In this document: positions 34,541-42,804 of the stretch, in pieces
Numbering within the stretch: the stretch's first letter is position 1
Layout of the letters: each line of letters begins with the position of its first letter
Assembly: GCF_003863965.1 (NCBI RefSeq)
Contig: NZ_RRCN01000001.1
Coordinates: 5,728,278-5,792,277, forward strand
Direction of reading: 5' to 3'
Source: Paenibacillus oralis
GTDB lineage: Bacteria > Bacillota > Bacilli > Paenibacillales > Paenibacillaceae
DNA: 64,000 nt
Notes under the pieces: model-generated
Told to the model about the DNA's origin: nothing
Databases searched by the model: none
What the model saw: the letters and a program-made list of their open reading frames with translations, nothing else
Position numbers and translations under genes: made by a program

Positions 34541-35324
34541 CAATGGCCTTCCCTCCTTCTTCCGGTGTTTCGAGATCCCGCCAAATTTCCTGAAACAATT
34601 CATTGAATCCCGCTTCCTCCCGCGCATAAAACGGCTGGGCCTCACGGATGTTGTCCGGAACGATATACGTGCTCCGGATTCTGCCGGGCTTTGGGGCCAG
34701 CACGATGACCCGGTCGCTGACGGCGATGGCTTCGGACAAATCATGCGTCACGAGCACGCCCGTTTTTTTCCGCTGCTTCAGCGTGCCGGCGACGAGGTCC
34801 TCCAGTTGCAGCTTCGTCTGATAATCGAGCGCCGAAAACGGCTCGTCGAGCAGCAGCACTTCCGGATCGGTGGCGAGCGTCCGCACGAGCGCCACCCGTT
34901 GGCGCATGCCCCCCGACAATTGGCCGGGGTACAGGCCCGCCGTATCGCCAAGCCCCATCTCGGCCAGCAAATCCCGCGTCATTTGCCTCGTTTCCTGCGT
35001 CAAGCGTCCGGTGAGCTCAAGACCGATCACGGCATTGCTGAGGATGGTCCGCCACGGGAACAAATAATCCTGCTGCAGCATATAGCCTACTTTCGGGGTC
35101 GGTTTGGTTACCGGCTTGCCGTGCAGCAGCACTTCCCCCCGGGAAGGGGCCAGCAGCCCGGCCATTACGGAGAGCAGCGTGGTCTTTCCGCATCCGCTGG
35201 GACCGACCAGGCTGATGAATTCGCCGGATTCCACGGTCAAATTCATCCTTTGCAGGGCTAGCACGGCTTCCCGATCCGTCACGTATACCAGATCCATGTC
35301 CTTCAGTTCCAAGACAGGCAACAA
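34494..35324 (-). CDS. ABC transporter ATP-binding protein (SsuB/YtlC family)
   Basis: The 276-residue ATPase has Walker A GPSGCGKTT, Q-loop LQQDYLFPW, signature LSGGMRQR, Walker B VLLLDEPFSALD and a His switch in VLVTHDLSEA. The frame extends to 35363, but that start is a TTG without ribosome site inside a repeat element. The TTG at 35324 (AAGGAG, 9 nt upstream) is more likely. It works with the downstream permease and the lipoprotein encoded beyond the repeat. Confidence 0.9.
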   Translation of the reverse strand: MLPVLELKDMDLVYVTDREAVLALQRMNLTVESGEFISLVGPSGCGKTTLLSVMAGLLAPSRGEVLLHGKPVTKPTPKVGYMLQQDYLFPWRTILSNAVIGLELTGRLTQETRQMTRDLLAEMGLGDTAGLYPGQLSGGMRQRVALVRTLATDPEVLLLDEPFSALDYQTKLQLEDLVAGTLKQRKKTGVLVTHDLSEAIAVSDRVIVLAPKPGRIRSTYIVPDNIREAQPFYAREEAGFNELFQEIWRDLETPEEGGKAIDAGGCNAFAGSGTFA

Positions 35325-35357
35325 AGCGCTCACGCTCCTTTTCCGTGTATAGAGGTA

Positions 35358-35600
35358 GTTCAAAAAGTCATCTTTTGATCACGAAGTATGTCAGGAAGTG
35401 GTCTCGACGTCGAATCTTGAATTCAGCCGGGCCAAGCATATGCTTCCGAAGCATGTTTCCTACGGAAACATTTCAGGTGCTCACGTACCCAAAACGTACG
35501 CTCCGCTCCTGACGTCCCTAGCTTCATCCAACCTAAAGCGTTTTGAAAAAACGCACATCGTAAGCATAAGCTTCGGTGCTGAAAAGCTGACTTTTTGAAC
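35358..35600. repeat. MITE-like element with 12-bp terminal inverted repeats
   Basis: Perfect 12-bp ends GTTCAAAAAGTC (35358-35369) and GACTTTTTGAAC (35589-35600) enclose about 220 bp with further palindromes: GCTTCCGAAGC, GTTTCCTACGGAAAC and ACGTACCCAAAACGTACG. It has no convincing gene. It separates the substrate-binding and ATPase genes of one transporter. It may carry transcription through, stop it, or form a stable RNA. Confidence 0.65.
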
Positions 35601-35615
35601 ACGCACTTTAAGGTA

Positions 35616-35666
35616 GTTCAAAAAGTCCGTTTTGGGCTTCAGTGCTGAAAACCGAACTTTTTGAAC
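35616..35666. repeat. Short second copy of the GTTCAAAAAGTC element
   Basis: Ends GTTCAAAAAGTC (35616-35627) and AACTTTTTGAAC (35655-35666) enclose a 27-nt centre containing CAGTGCTGAAAACC. It is an internally deleted version of the neighbour. A further TTTGAACACGCA fragment follows at about 35677-35689. Confidence 0.6.
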
Positions 35667-35702
35667 ACGCACTATATTTGAACACGCATTATAAATGTCG
35701 GT

Positions 35703-36722
35703 TTACCGGCCGGAGGCTGCGGATGCGGATTGTACCGCTTTTTCGGCAAACTCGTTGTCGGCCAGCTTTTCAAGCTCCACCCGTTCGTTTAATTCCCCGG
35801 CGCTTTCCATCACGTCAAGCAGGTTGTTCCAGGCATCCTCGGCCAATGCCGGCGTTTCGGCATACGTTCCTTGCTCCAGATAACGCTTGACGGAGCTGGC
35901 TAAAATAGCCTGATCCGTGTCTTTAAAGAAAGGCGCGATCGTTGCGGCCGTTTCCTCCGGCGTGTGCTCCTGGACCCAGCGCTGCGCTTTATGGATCGCA
36001 TTGGTGAATTTCTGTACCACTTGCGGGTGGTCTTTGATATAGCTTTGTTTGGTCATAAACACCGTGTAGGGCAGTTTGCCGCTTTCCGTACCGAAGGAGG
36101 CGACGACATGGCCCTTGCCTTCCCGCTCGATGATGGAGGCTTGCGGCTCGAACAACTGGACGAACTGGCCGGTGCCCGAGATAAATGCGGCGGTGATGTT
36201 GGCGAAATCGATGTTTTGAATCAGTTCCAAATCTTGATGGGGGTCGATTCCTTGCTTGCGCAGGGTGAACTCGCCGGCCATTTGCGGCATCCCGCCTTTT
36301 CGCTGGCCAAGAAAGACGCTCCCTTTCAATTGGTCCCAGTCGAATTCGCCGACATCCTCTCTGGACACGAGGAAAGTTCCGTCCGTTTGCGTCAGCTGGG
36401 CAAAATTGATCACCGGATCATCCGAGCCCTGCTGATAGACGTAAATCGACGTTTCTGCTCCGACCAGCGCCACATCCACGGCCCCGGACAGCAGCGCAGT
36501 CATCGTTTTATCTCCGCCCGAAGTTGTCTGCAGCTCCACATCGAGCCCTTCTTCCTTAAAAAAGCCTTTTTCAAAGGCGACGTATTGGGGGGCGTAAAAA
36601 ACGGAACGGGTCACTTCCCCGACCTTTACTTTTTGAGTTTGGCCGCCAGTGCCGCAGCCGCTTAAAGCCGCGCCAAGCAGCAGCACGATGGCCAGCCATA
36701 ATGCCATACGGCGCTTCATCAT
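35703..36722 (-). CDS. ABC transporter substrate-binding lipoprotein (SsuA/NMT1 family)
   Basis: The 339-residue lipoprotein has a signal peptide ending in LSGCG. The NMT1/SsuA-type periplasmic-fold domain shows FYAPQYVAFEKGFFKEEGLD, MTALLSGAVDVALVGAE and the later SIIEREGKGHVVASFG. The ligand is probably an organic sulfur compound or a thiamine-type pyrimidine; the sequence does not decide. The start has AAGGAGAG at 9-nt spacing. The ATPase and permease lie about 380 nt downstream, beyond the MITE-like elements. Confidence 0.9.
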   Translation of the reverse strand: MMKRRMALWLAIVLLLGAALSGCGTGGQTQKVKVGEVTRSVFYAPQYVAFEKGFFKEEGLDVELQTTSGGDKTMTALLSGAVDVALVGAETSIYVYQQGSDDPVINFAQLTQTDGTFLVSREDVGEFDWDQLKGSVFLGQRKGGMPQMAGEFTLRKQGIDPHQDLELIQNIDFANITAAFISGTGQFVQLFEPQASIIEREGKGHVVASFGTESGKLPYTVFMTKQSYIKDHPQVVQKFTNAIHKAQRWVQEHTPEETAATIAPFFKDTDQAILASSVKRYLEQGTYAETPALAEDAWNNLLDVMESAGELNERVELEKLADNEFAEKAVQSASAASGR

Positions 36723-36812
36723 CCGCGTTCACTCTCCTTCCAACTTGCCGGATACTTAATAGTATGCTATTGCCCAGCAAAAGGTTAAGGAGCGGAGTGA
36801 TCCCGGGGCTTG

Positions 36813-36996
36813 ATTGGAAAAAATCCAATTAGATTGTGGGAATTCGGCCGAAATTTTGAGCTCTCATTGGAGAATATCCAATAGATTTCGCTCAAGTCGC
36901 CCGTTTTGGGGCTTTCCAAGCCACATCTATTGGAAAAAATCCAATCAGACGGCTGTATTTGCCAACGATTTTCCATTTCTATTGGATATATCCAAT
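36813..36996. repeat. Four ATTGGA..TCCAAT palindromes
   Basis: Palindromes of 16-17 bp lie at 36813-36829, 36866-36882, 36929-36945 and 36981-36996. Each has arms ATTGGA and TCCAAT around an A/T-rich centre. Start-to-start spacing is 53, 63 and 52 bp. The 36723-37101 gap contains no credible gene. The regular arms suggest a DNA-binding or repeat-family function. Confidence 0.65.
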
Positions 36997-37022
36997 CGGC
37001 AAAAAACCCCCAATCGCAAATG

Positions 37023-37060
37023 AATTGGAGGTTTCGCTACTACGAAATTGGAGGTTTCGC
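37023..37060. repeat. Two direct AATTGGAGGTTTCGC copies
   Basis: Identical 15-nt copies at 37023-37037 and 37046-37060, 23 nt apart, lie next to the ATTGGA palindromes and upstream of the SBP gene in transcription terms. No function is visible. Confidence 0.5.
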
Positions 37061-37101
37061 CAGTATGGATTGTAGGCTTGCATCGTCCGGCTACCTGCCG
37101 T

Positions 37102-38619
37102 TTACAGCCCGTAGATGCTTTTGAATTTTTGTTCCAGGTAATCGGCCAAATAGTCCGGATTCAACTCTTCCCCGGTCACCGCCTTGATGATCTCCGCCGG
37201 CTTGCGGCTTTTGCCGTATTTGTAGATTTTGTCGGTCAGCCATTCCTTGATCGGCTGGAAGTTGCCGGCCTCCACCAGGGCGTCAAGCTCCGGGATTTCC
37301 TTGCGCAGCGTGTTCGCGATTTGGGCGGCGTACATGTTGCCGAGCGCATAGGAAGGGAAGTAGCCGAACAGCCCGCCGGACCAATGCACATCCTGCAGCA
37401 CGCCGACCCCGTCGTCCGGCGGCGTTAAGCCGAGGTACGATTGATACTTCTCATTCCACACTTTAGGCAGCTCGCTGACCGGAAGCCCTTCATTAAACAG
37501 CATCTTCTCGATCTCATAACGAATGATGATGTGCAGGTTGTAGGTCAGTTCATCCGCTTCGATCCGGATCAGCGAGTTCTCCGCGCGGTTTACCGCCCGG
37601 AAAAACGCCTCTTCCGTCACGCCTTTAAGCTGCTCGGGAAAATGCTGCTGCAAATCGCCAAAATAGCGGTTCCAGAATGGCTGGCTGCGGCCGATGAAGT
37701 TTTCCCAGAACCGGGATTGCGATTCGTGAATGCCCATCGACGTTCCCTGCCCCAGCGGCGTTTCGGCGAGCTCCTCGGCCACGTTTTGCTCGTATAACGC
37801 GTGTCCGCCTTCGTGCAGCGAGCTGAAAATCGCGCTGGCCACGTCGTTCTGTTTGTAGCTGGTCGTAATCCGCACATCGCCGTGGTTGATCGTCGTTTCG
37901 AACGGATGAACCGTTTCGTCAACCCGTCCCGCCTCGAAATCGTAGCCGATTTGCTCCAGCAGGAACAAGCCGAACTTCTCCTGCTGACCTACGTCGTACT
38001 GCTGATTCAGAAACGCCGATTCCGGTTTGTTCGCCGCGTTCGTCACCGCTTCGACGAGCGGCACGAGCCGGTCGCGCAGCTGTCCGAATACTTGATCCAG
38101 CTTCTCCACGGTCAAATCCGGTTCATACATATGTAACAGCGTATCGTAACGGGTCGCTTTCGGACCCCAATAGTCGATAAATTCCTGGGTTTTCTCCACG
38201 ATTTGGGTTAAGTAAGGCTCAAAGCCCTGAAAATCGGCGTTTTCCTTGAAATCCTCCCACAGCGTTTCGGCGTGCGCCGTCAGTTCGGTGTACGCCTGGA
38301 ACTTTTCCGGCGGAATTTTTACGCTCCGGTCATAATCCTCTTTCACGTCCAGCACCATTCTCCGCTGGGTATCGTCCAGTTCGTCCATAACCGCCGGCTG
38401 GCTTAAATAGGCGAGATACCCGCCCATTTCCGGCGAAGTCCCCATTTTGAACGCTTCCGTCGACAACAGTCCGATCGATCTCGCACGGGTTTCCGCCCCT
38501 TTTCTCGGCGCGCCGGTGCGCAAATCCCAGTTCATCAGCGCGACCGCCTCATCATAGCTCTGAATTTTTTGCAGAAGTCCGCGAAAAAGCTCCCACTTTT
38601 CCGCCGTTTCCTGTTTCAT
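37102..38619 (-). CDS. Metallocarboxypeptidase, M32 family (YpwA-like)
   Basis: The 505-residue zinc peptidase has the HExxH motif H269-E-G-G-H273 (SSLHEGGHALYE). Other M32 motifs include NHGDVRITTSY, GIHESQSRFWEN and HIIIRYEIEKMLFN. It removes C-terminal residues from peptides in the cytoplasm. I start it at MKQETAEKW (38619), with AAGGTGGGG 6 nt upstream; 23 extra residues in the open frame are unlikely. The length is normal. Confidence 0.94.
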   Translation of the reverse strand: MKQETAEKWELFRGLLQKIQSYDEAVALMNWDLRTGAPRKGAETRARSIGLLSTEAFKMGTSPEMGGYLAYLSQPAVMDELDDTQRRMVLDVKEDYDRSVKIPPEKFQAYTELTAHAETLWEDFKENADFQGFEPYLTQIVEKTQEFIDYWGPKATRYDTLLHMYEPDLTVEKLDQVFGQLRDRLVPLVEAVTNAANKPESAFLNQQYDVGQQEKFGLFLLEQIGYDFEAGRVDETVHPFETTINHGDVRITTSYKQNDVASAIFSSLHEGGHALYEQNVAEELAETPLGQGTSMGIHESQSRFWENFIGRSQPFWNRYFGDLQQHFPEQLKGVTEEAFFRAVNRAENSLIRIEADELTYNLHIIIRYEIEKMLFNEGLPVSELPKVWNEKYQSYLGLTPPDDGVGVLQDVHWSGGLFGYFPSYALGNMYAAQIANTLRKEIPELDALVEAGNFQPIKEWLTDKIYKYGKSRKPAEIIKAVTGEELNPDYLADYLEQKFKSIYGL

Positions 38620-38759
38620 GGAAATCCCCACCTTTACTCTAAAATAACTGCTACTCTTGATGATACTTATAACAAACCGTATAATCAAATTTTAAGGCGG
38701 GTTTATATAGTTTATTTTTGAGATATTTGACTTCCAGACGAAAAGGAGGCTTAGGCGCA

Positions 38760-39083
38760 ATGAAAGTGACTCTTAATCCGGCGGCGGAAAAGCTTATTTC
38801 GGCGTCTCTGGGCGAAACACCGGGCATGCTGCGCATTGTGTACGATACGGAAAACTGCGGCTGCGGCATGAGCGGGGTTCCCGCTCTGCAGATCGTCTCC
38901 AAGCCGGGCGATTACGATATCCCTATGGAAAATGACGTTTATCCTTTCTGGATCGATAAGATGCAGGCCGTTTTTTTTGAAGAAGAGCTGACCATAAGCG
39001 GCGAGGAAACGACCGGAACCTTCCGGCTTGACGGCAAATCACAGTTTTACAAATCGAATATTCGCCTGATCGACCAGCGGTAA
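38760..39083 (+). CDS. HesB/IscA-like protein (YqkB type)
   Basis: The 107-residue protein resembles the iron-sulfur biogenesis fold: MKVTLNPAAEKLISASL, then LRIVYDTENCGCGMSG and KSQFYKSNIRLID. The C-terminal CxC of true IscA is absent; only the CGCG cluster (about 40-43) offers thiols. That fits the YqkB subgroup, whose function is not known. The ATG has AAGGAGG 10 nt upstream. It begins a plus-strand group of three genes. Confidence 0.75.
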   Translation: MKVTLNPAAEKLISASLGETPGMLRIVYDTENCGCGMSGVPALQIVSKPGDYDIPMENDVYPFWIDKMQAVFFEEELTISGEETTGTFRLDGKSQFYKSNIRLIDQR

Positions 39084-39111
39084 TCCAAAATTATTTAAGG
39101 AGGCGGGTCCA

Positions 39112-39678
39112 ATGACTCAACTTGACAACATCCTGGAGTTTAACCGGCAATTCGTCGCCGATAAAGAATACGAAAAATATTTGACGGACAAATTCCCCGA
39201 GAAAAAAATGGCCATCGTCACCTGTATGGATACGCGGCTCGTGGAGCTGCTTCCGAAAGCGATGAACCTGCGCAACGGCGATGTCAAGCTGATCAAAAAC
39301 GCGGGAGCACTCATTTCCCATCCCTTCGGCAGCGTGATGCGAAGCTTGCTGGTGGCGATTTACGAATTGCATGCCCAGGAAGTATATATCGTCGGCCATA
39401 CCGGATGCGGGATGGCGTCGCTCAATTCGGACCGCATGATCGGATCGATGCGCGAACGCGGCATTTCCGAAGACGTGCTGAATACGTTGGAAAATTCCGG
39501 CATCAAGCTGAACAAGTGGCTGCGCGGTGTTGACAACGAGAAGGAAGGCGTCATTCAGACCGTCAACCTGGTCAAAAAACATCCACTTCTCCCCGCCGGC
39601 GTTCCCGTTCACGGGATGCTGATCGATTCGACGACAGGGGAACTGGAAGTCATCGTCAACGGCTACGAAGAGCAGTAA
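39112..39678 (+). CDS. Beta-class carbonic anhydrase (YtiB-like)
   Basis: The 188-residue zinc enzyme interconverts CO2 and bicarbonate. Ligands are C38 (TCMDTR, with D40 and R42 as the usual dyad), H96 and C99 (GHTGCGM). Length and spacing fit the short beta-CA type of Bacillus YtiB. The start has AAGGAGGCGGG upstream. It lies 28 nt after the IscA-like gene and 52 nt before the PatB-like gene. Confidence 0.92.
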   Translation: MTQLDNILEFNRQFVADKEYEKYLTDKFPEKKMAIVTCMDTRLVELLPKAMNLRNGDVKLIKNAGALISHPFGSVMRSLLVAIYELHAQEVYIVGHTGCGMASLNSDRMIGSMRERGISEDVLNTLENSGIKLNKWLRGVDNEKEGVIQTVNLVKKHPLLPAGVPVHGMLIDSTTGELEVIVNGYEEQ

Positions 39679-39730
39679 GCATGCAAATGATCACATCGAA
39701 GTGTACGAAGCGGAAAGGGTGTTAACAGAA

Positions 39731-40912
39731 ATGAGCTATCAATTCGACGAACGCACGCAGCGCAAAGGAACATGTTGCGAAAAATGGGATCTCGGCAAAA
39801 AGCTGTTCGGCGACCCCGACGTGCTTCCCCTGTGGGTGGCTGATATGGATTTCAAGTGCCCGCCGGCGGTGATCGACGCGGTCACCGAGCGGGCCAAGCT
39901 TGGAATCTACGGATATACGTTTAGACCTCAGGAATATCTGGAGGCGATTATCAGCTGGTTCGGCAGACGTCACGGGTGGCAGCTGAACGCCTCCTGGATC
40001 ACCAATACTCCCGGGGTCGTTCCTGCGCTAAGCGTCGCCGTTCAGTCGCTGACGGAACCGGGGGAGGACGTGATTTTGCAGTCCCCGGTTTATAACCCCT
40101 TTTACGATGTGATCGTGAAGAACGGACGCAAGGTGGCCGAAAATCCGTTGGTTTTGGAGGACGGCGGCTACCGGATGGATTACGGGCATCTGGAAAACTT
40201 GATGCGGCAAGGCGCCAAGCTGATGCTGCTCTGCAACCCGCACAATCCCGGCGGACGAGTCTGGACGAAAGCGGAATTGGAACGGTTGGGAGAGCTTTGC
40301 GGCCGCTACGGGGTGAACGTCGTTTCGGATGAAATCCATTGCGATCTCGTGTTCCCCGGCAACCGCCATTATCCGTTCGCCTCGTTGTCGCCGAAGCATG
40401 CGGACATGACCATCACTTGCCTGGCGCCGTCCAAAACGTTTAACATTCCCGGACTGGCCAGCTCGTACACCGTCATTTCCAACCCGCAGCTGCGGCAAAA
40501 ATTCACCGACCGGATCGACGCCTTGGCCATCGGGGCGATGAATTACTTCGGCCCTTCGGCCACGATCGCGGCTTATAATGAAAGCGAAGATTGGCTGGAA
40601 GCGGTGTTGGAATACATCCGGGCCAACCGGGATTTTGCGGTCGGTTTCTTGGCCGAGCGTCTGCCGATGCTTACCCCTGTCCGCTCGGAGGGAACCTACC
40701 TGCTCTGGATCGACTGCCGCGCTTTAGGACTTGACGGAGCCGCGTTGAAACAGCTGATGTACAGGGACGCGAAGGTCGCCTTTACCGAAGGCTCCCTCTA
40801 CGGGCGGAACGGCGAAGGTTTCCTGCGCGTCAACCTCGCCTGCACGCGCGAGCTGCTGACCGAAGCGCTGGAGCGGTTCGCCGCGGCGGTGGCGGAAATG
40901 CGAACGAAATAA
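39731..40912 (+). CDS. patB: PatB/MalY-type C-S lyase (aminotransferase fold)
   Basis: The 393-residue PLP enzyme has the start motif MSYQFDERTQRKGTCCEKWD, VLPLWVADMDF, LLCNPHNPGGRVW, VSDEIHCDLVF and the PLP lysine K235 (PSKTFNIPG). These are hallmarks of PatB/MalY cystathionine beta-lyases, which split cystathionine or cysteine conjugates to thiol, pyruvate and ammonia. I use the ATG at 39731 (AAAGGGTG upstream), not the frame's first ATG at 39701. It may assist methionine synthesis, but no regulatory site shows this. Confidence 0.88.
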   Translation: MSYQFDERTQRKGTCCEKWDLGKKLFGDPDVLPLWVADMDFKCPPAVIDAVTERAKLGIYGYTFRPQEYLEAIISWFGRRHGWQLNASWITNTPGVVPALSVAVQSLTEPGEDVILQSPVYNPFYDVIVKNGRKVAENPLVLEDGGYRMDYGHLENLMRQGAKLMLLCNPHNPGGRVWTKAELERLGELCGRYGVNVVSDEIHCDLVFPGNRHYPFASLSPKHADMTITCLAPSKTFNIPGLASSYTVISNPQLRQKFTDRIDALAIGAMNYFGPSATIAAYNESEDWLEAVLEYIRANRDFAVGFLAERLPMLTPVRSEGTYLLWIDCRALGLDGAALKQLMYRDAKVAFTEGSLYGRNGEGFLRVNLACTRELLTEALERFAAAVAEMRTK

Positions 40913-40922
40913 ATGCCAATAG

Positions 40923-40949
40923 AAGAACCTGGCCTGCCGCCAGGTTCTT
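40923..40949 (+). terminator. Terminator after the patB-like gene
   Basis: An 11-bp stem AAGAACCTGGC / GCCAGGTTCTT closes a 5-nt loop, with a short T-run, 10 nt after the stop. Confidence 0.65.
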
Positions 40950-41018
40950 TATGCGATCCGCGATATAGTACAAGGAGCCATTCCTGTAATGAAGTAATTT
41001 GCCCCTTGAAAAGAAAAA

Positions 41019-41081
41019 GCGCCTCCTGTATGCTGGGTCTCGGAATGGTGGCCATTCACTGCCCTAATTGAAGGAGGACGC
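41019..41081 (+). promoter_or_regulatory. Leader hairpin hiding the transposase ribosome site
   Basis: GCGCCTCCT (41019-41027) can pair with AGGAGGACGC (41072-41081), which contains the transposase Shine-Dalgarno sequence. An inner perfect hairpin GAATGG-TGG-CCATTC (41043-41057) sits in the loop. Pairing would limit translation. It may also be part of the element's non-coding RNA. Confidence 0.5.
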
Positions 41082-41086
41082 TCTAC

Positions 41087-42385
41087 ATGAAGTATAAGCT
41101 GAAACAGAAAAAGAATCAACGAATTACACGAATTACCGAATCGACACTGGTCGTCGGAGCGGATATCGCCAAGAAGATTCATGTGGCTCGTGCAGTAGAT
41201 TTCCGTGGCATTGAGCTTGGAAAAGACTGCGTGTTTCATAATAGCCAGGAAGGGCTGACGAAGCTGGCGACGTGGATGAAGGAGCTCGGGCAGACACACG
41301 GCAAGACGGACATCATATTTGGCATCGAGCCTACTGGACACTACTGGTTTCCGTTAGCAGCCTTCTTACAGGATCAAGGGATTCAAGTCGTAGTGGTAAA
41401 CCCGCATCATGTCAATAAGTCGAAAGAGCTTGAAGATAACTCACCGACGAAGAGTGACTACAAGGATGCAAAAGTCATCGCAAAACTCATTCGGGATGGG
41501 AATTACTCCGAACCGAAGTTGCCGACGAAGGAATTCGCAGAACTGCGGATCCTGATGAACCTCCGCGAGAAGGTATCGGACAGTCTAACTCAAGTCAAAA
41601 GCCGCATCGGCAATTGGTTTGATCGATTCTTTCCGGAGTACGCAAAAGTGTTTAAAAACTGGAGTGGCAAGGCATCGTTCATGACCATGCGAGCCTTCCC
41701 GTTGCCTGCTGATATCGTCGCCAAGGGCGCTAGAGACGTCCTAGCGCATTGGAAGACGGAAGTCAGGCGTGGCGTTGGAATCAAGCGGGCAGAAGCGCTT
41801 TACGCTGCAGCAAGCGTCTCCATCGGTCTGACAGAAGGCATCGTTGCCGCCAGGCTGGAACTAAGTACGCTACTGTCGCAGTTTGACCTGTTTAACGAGC
41901 AGCTTGAAACGATTATGCATCAAGTGGCCGGAATTTTGGAGGGCATTCCAGGAACGACAGAAATGCTGTCTGTACCCGGAATCGGCGTTCTGACCGTAGC
42001 CGGATTTCTAGCCGAGGTTGGAGATCTGAATCACTACGATCACGGTCAGCAGATCATTCGTCTGGCGGGCCTTAATCTGATGGAAAACAGTTCAGGCATA
42101 CGGAAAGGACAGACAGGCATAACCAAGCGAGGGCGATCACGCCTACGGGCGCTGTTGTTCCGAGCGGTGATGCCGCTGGTTGCAAAGAATCCGGAGTTCC
42201 AAGCGCTTCACCGGTATTACACGACGCGGAGCCAGAACCCGCTGAAGAAGAAGCAATCTCTCATTGCCCTATGTGGAAAACTCATACGGGTGCTTTATAC
42301 CCTGGGAACAAAGCAAAGAATGTATAACGCCAACGATGTCATGGGCCCCGTTAGGCAAGCCCAGCTGCAACAATTGGCTGCATAA
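41087..42385 (+). CDS. IS110-family transposase (DEDD recombinase)
   Basis: The 432-residue protein has the RuvC-like DEDD domain with D26 (GADIAKK), E81 (GIEPTGHYW), D124 and D127 (KSDYKDAKVI). The C-terminal Tnp20 domain has VPGIGVLTVAGFLAEVG and the probable catalytic serine at ENSSG (S335/S336). IS110 recombinases work with a bridge RNA encoded in the element's non-coding end. The frame is full length and undamaged, so the element could be active. GGAGG lies 9 nt upstream of the ATG. Confidence 0.93.
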   Translation: MKYKLKQKKNQRITRITESTLVVGADIAKKIHVARAVDFRGIELGKDCVFHNSQEGLTKLATWMKELGQTHGKTDIIFGIEPTGHYWFPLAAFLQDQGIQVVVVNPHHVNKSKELEDNSPTKSDYKDAKVIAKLIRDGNYSEPKLPTKEFAELRILMNLREKVSDSLTQVKSRIGNWFDRFFPEYAKVFKNWSGKASFMTMRAFPLPADIVAKGARDVLAHWKTEVRRGVGIKRAEALYAAASVSIGLTEGIVAARLELSTLLSQFDLFNEQLETIMHQVAGILEGIPGTTEMLSVPGIGVLTVAGFLAEVGDLNHYDHGQQIIRLAGLNLMENSSGIRKGQTGITKRGRSRLRALLFRAVMPLVAKNPEFQALHRYYTTRSQNPLKKKQSLIALCGKLIRVLYTLGTKQRMYNANDVMGPVRQAQLQQLAA

Positions 42386-42640
42386 AGTCAAGGAAGCAAT
42401 CACCCTGCAATATCGCTTATTCACATGTGTACAACTAGACAACGGAAGCACCGGAGAAGCCGACGCACGACACACCGTAAGGGCAACGACCCTGTAAAGG
42501 AGCGAGAAACGGCATCCACCCCTTGAGAGGTAGAACGAAGGAATGTAAGGGCATAGACCCAGTGTGACATGGGAGGGTGAACCCCAAGGGCGGAATGTGG
42601 AGATCCATTGTGCGATCATAACCAATTATCTACAGTTTTG
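42386..42640 (+). ncRNA. Candidate bridge RNA region downstream of the transposase
   Basis: No gene fits this stretch. It contains two near-copies of GTAAGGGCA-NN-GACCC (42477-42494 and 42545-42560), each able to form a GGG/CCC hairpin, followed by AGGGTGAACCCC. Two similar hairpins about 68 nt apart are what two guide loops might look like. This is inference; strand and ends are guesses. Confidence 0.35.
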
Positions 42641-42804
42641 GAAACGAGAAGATCCTAAGCTCTGTTCCCGCCTACGCTCTTACAGAAAATCGTGGTGTAG
42701 ACTATATTCTCCACCAGTATCTCTTACACTGTCAAAGTTGAAATATTGAGAATGAACGAGAAAACAGGAGAAGTTATTACTTTATAGTGGGAGGTTCAAT
42801 TCAT

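Larger units (their letters stand above)
40955..42785 (+). mobile_element. IS110-family insertion element (ends approximate)
   Basis: One DEDD transposase gene is flanked by about 130 bp upstream and up to about 400 bp downstream of non-coding DNA. IS110 elements lack terminal inverted repeats and target duplications, so the exact ends cannot be read. The limits given are the patB terminator on the left and the glyoxalase-like ribosome site on the right. The real element may be shorter. Confidence 0.6.

Noticed and set aside
35398..35672. Open frames of 63-66 codons inside the MITE-like element
   Set aside because: They follow the inverted repeats on both strands, so they reflect repeat structure rather than coding.
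36813..36996. CRISPR array
   Set aside because: Repeats are 16-17 bp palindromes with variable intervals and no cas genes nearby.
36785..37124. Frames of 60-72 codons across the ATTGGA palindromes
   Set aside because: The peptides simply repeat the palindrome translation (WIFSN-like) on either strand; no ribosome site.
42264..42497. 77-codon frame across the end of the transposase
   Set aside because: It overlaps the transposase out of phase and ends in the candidate RNA region; no ribosome site.
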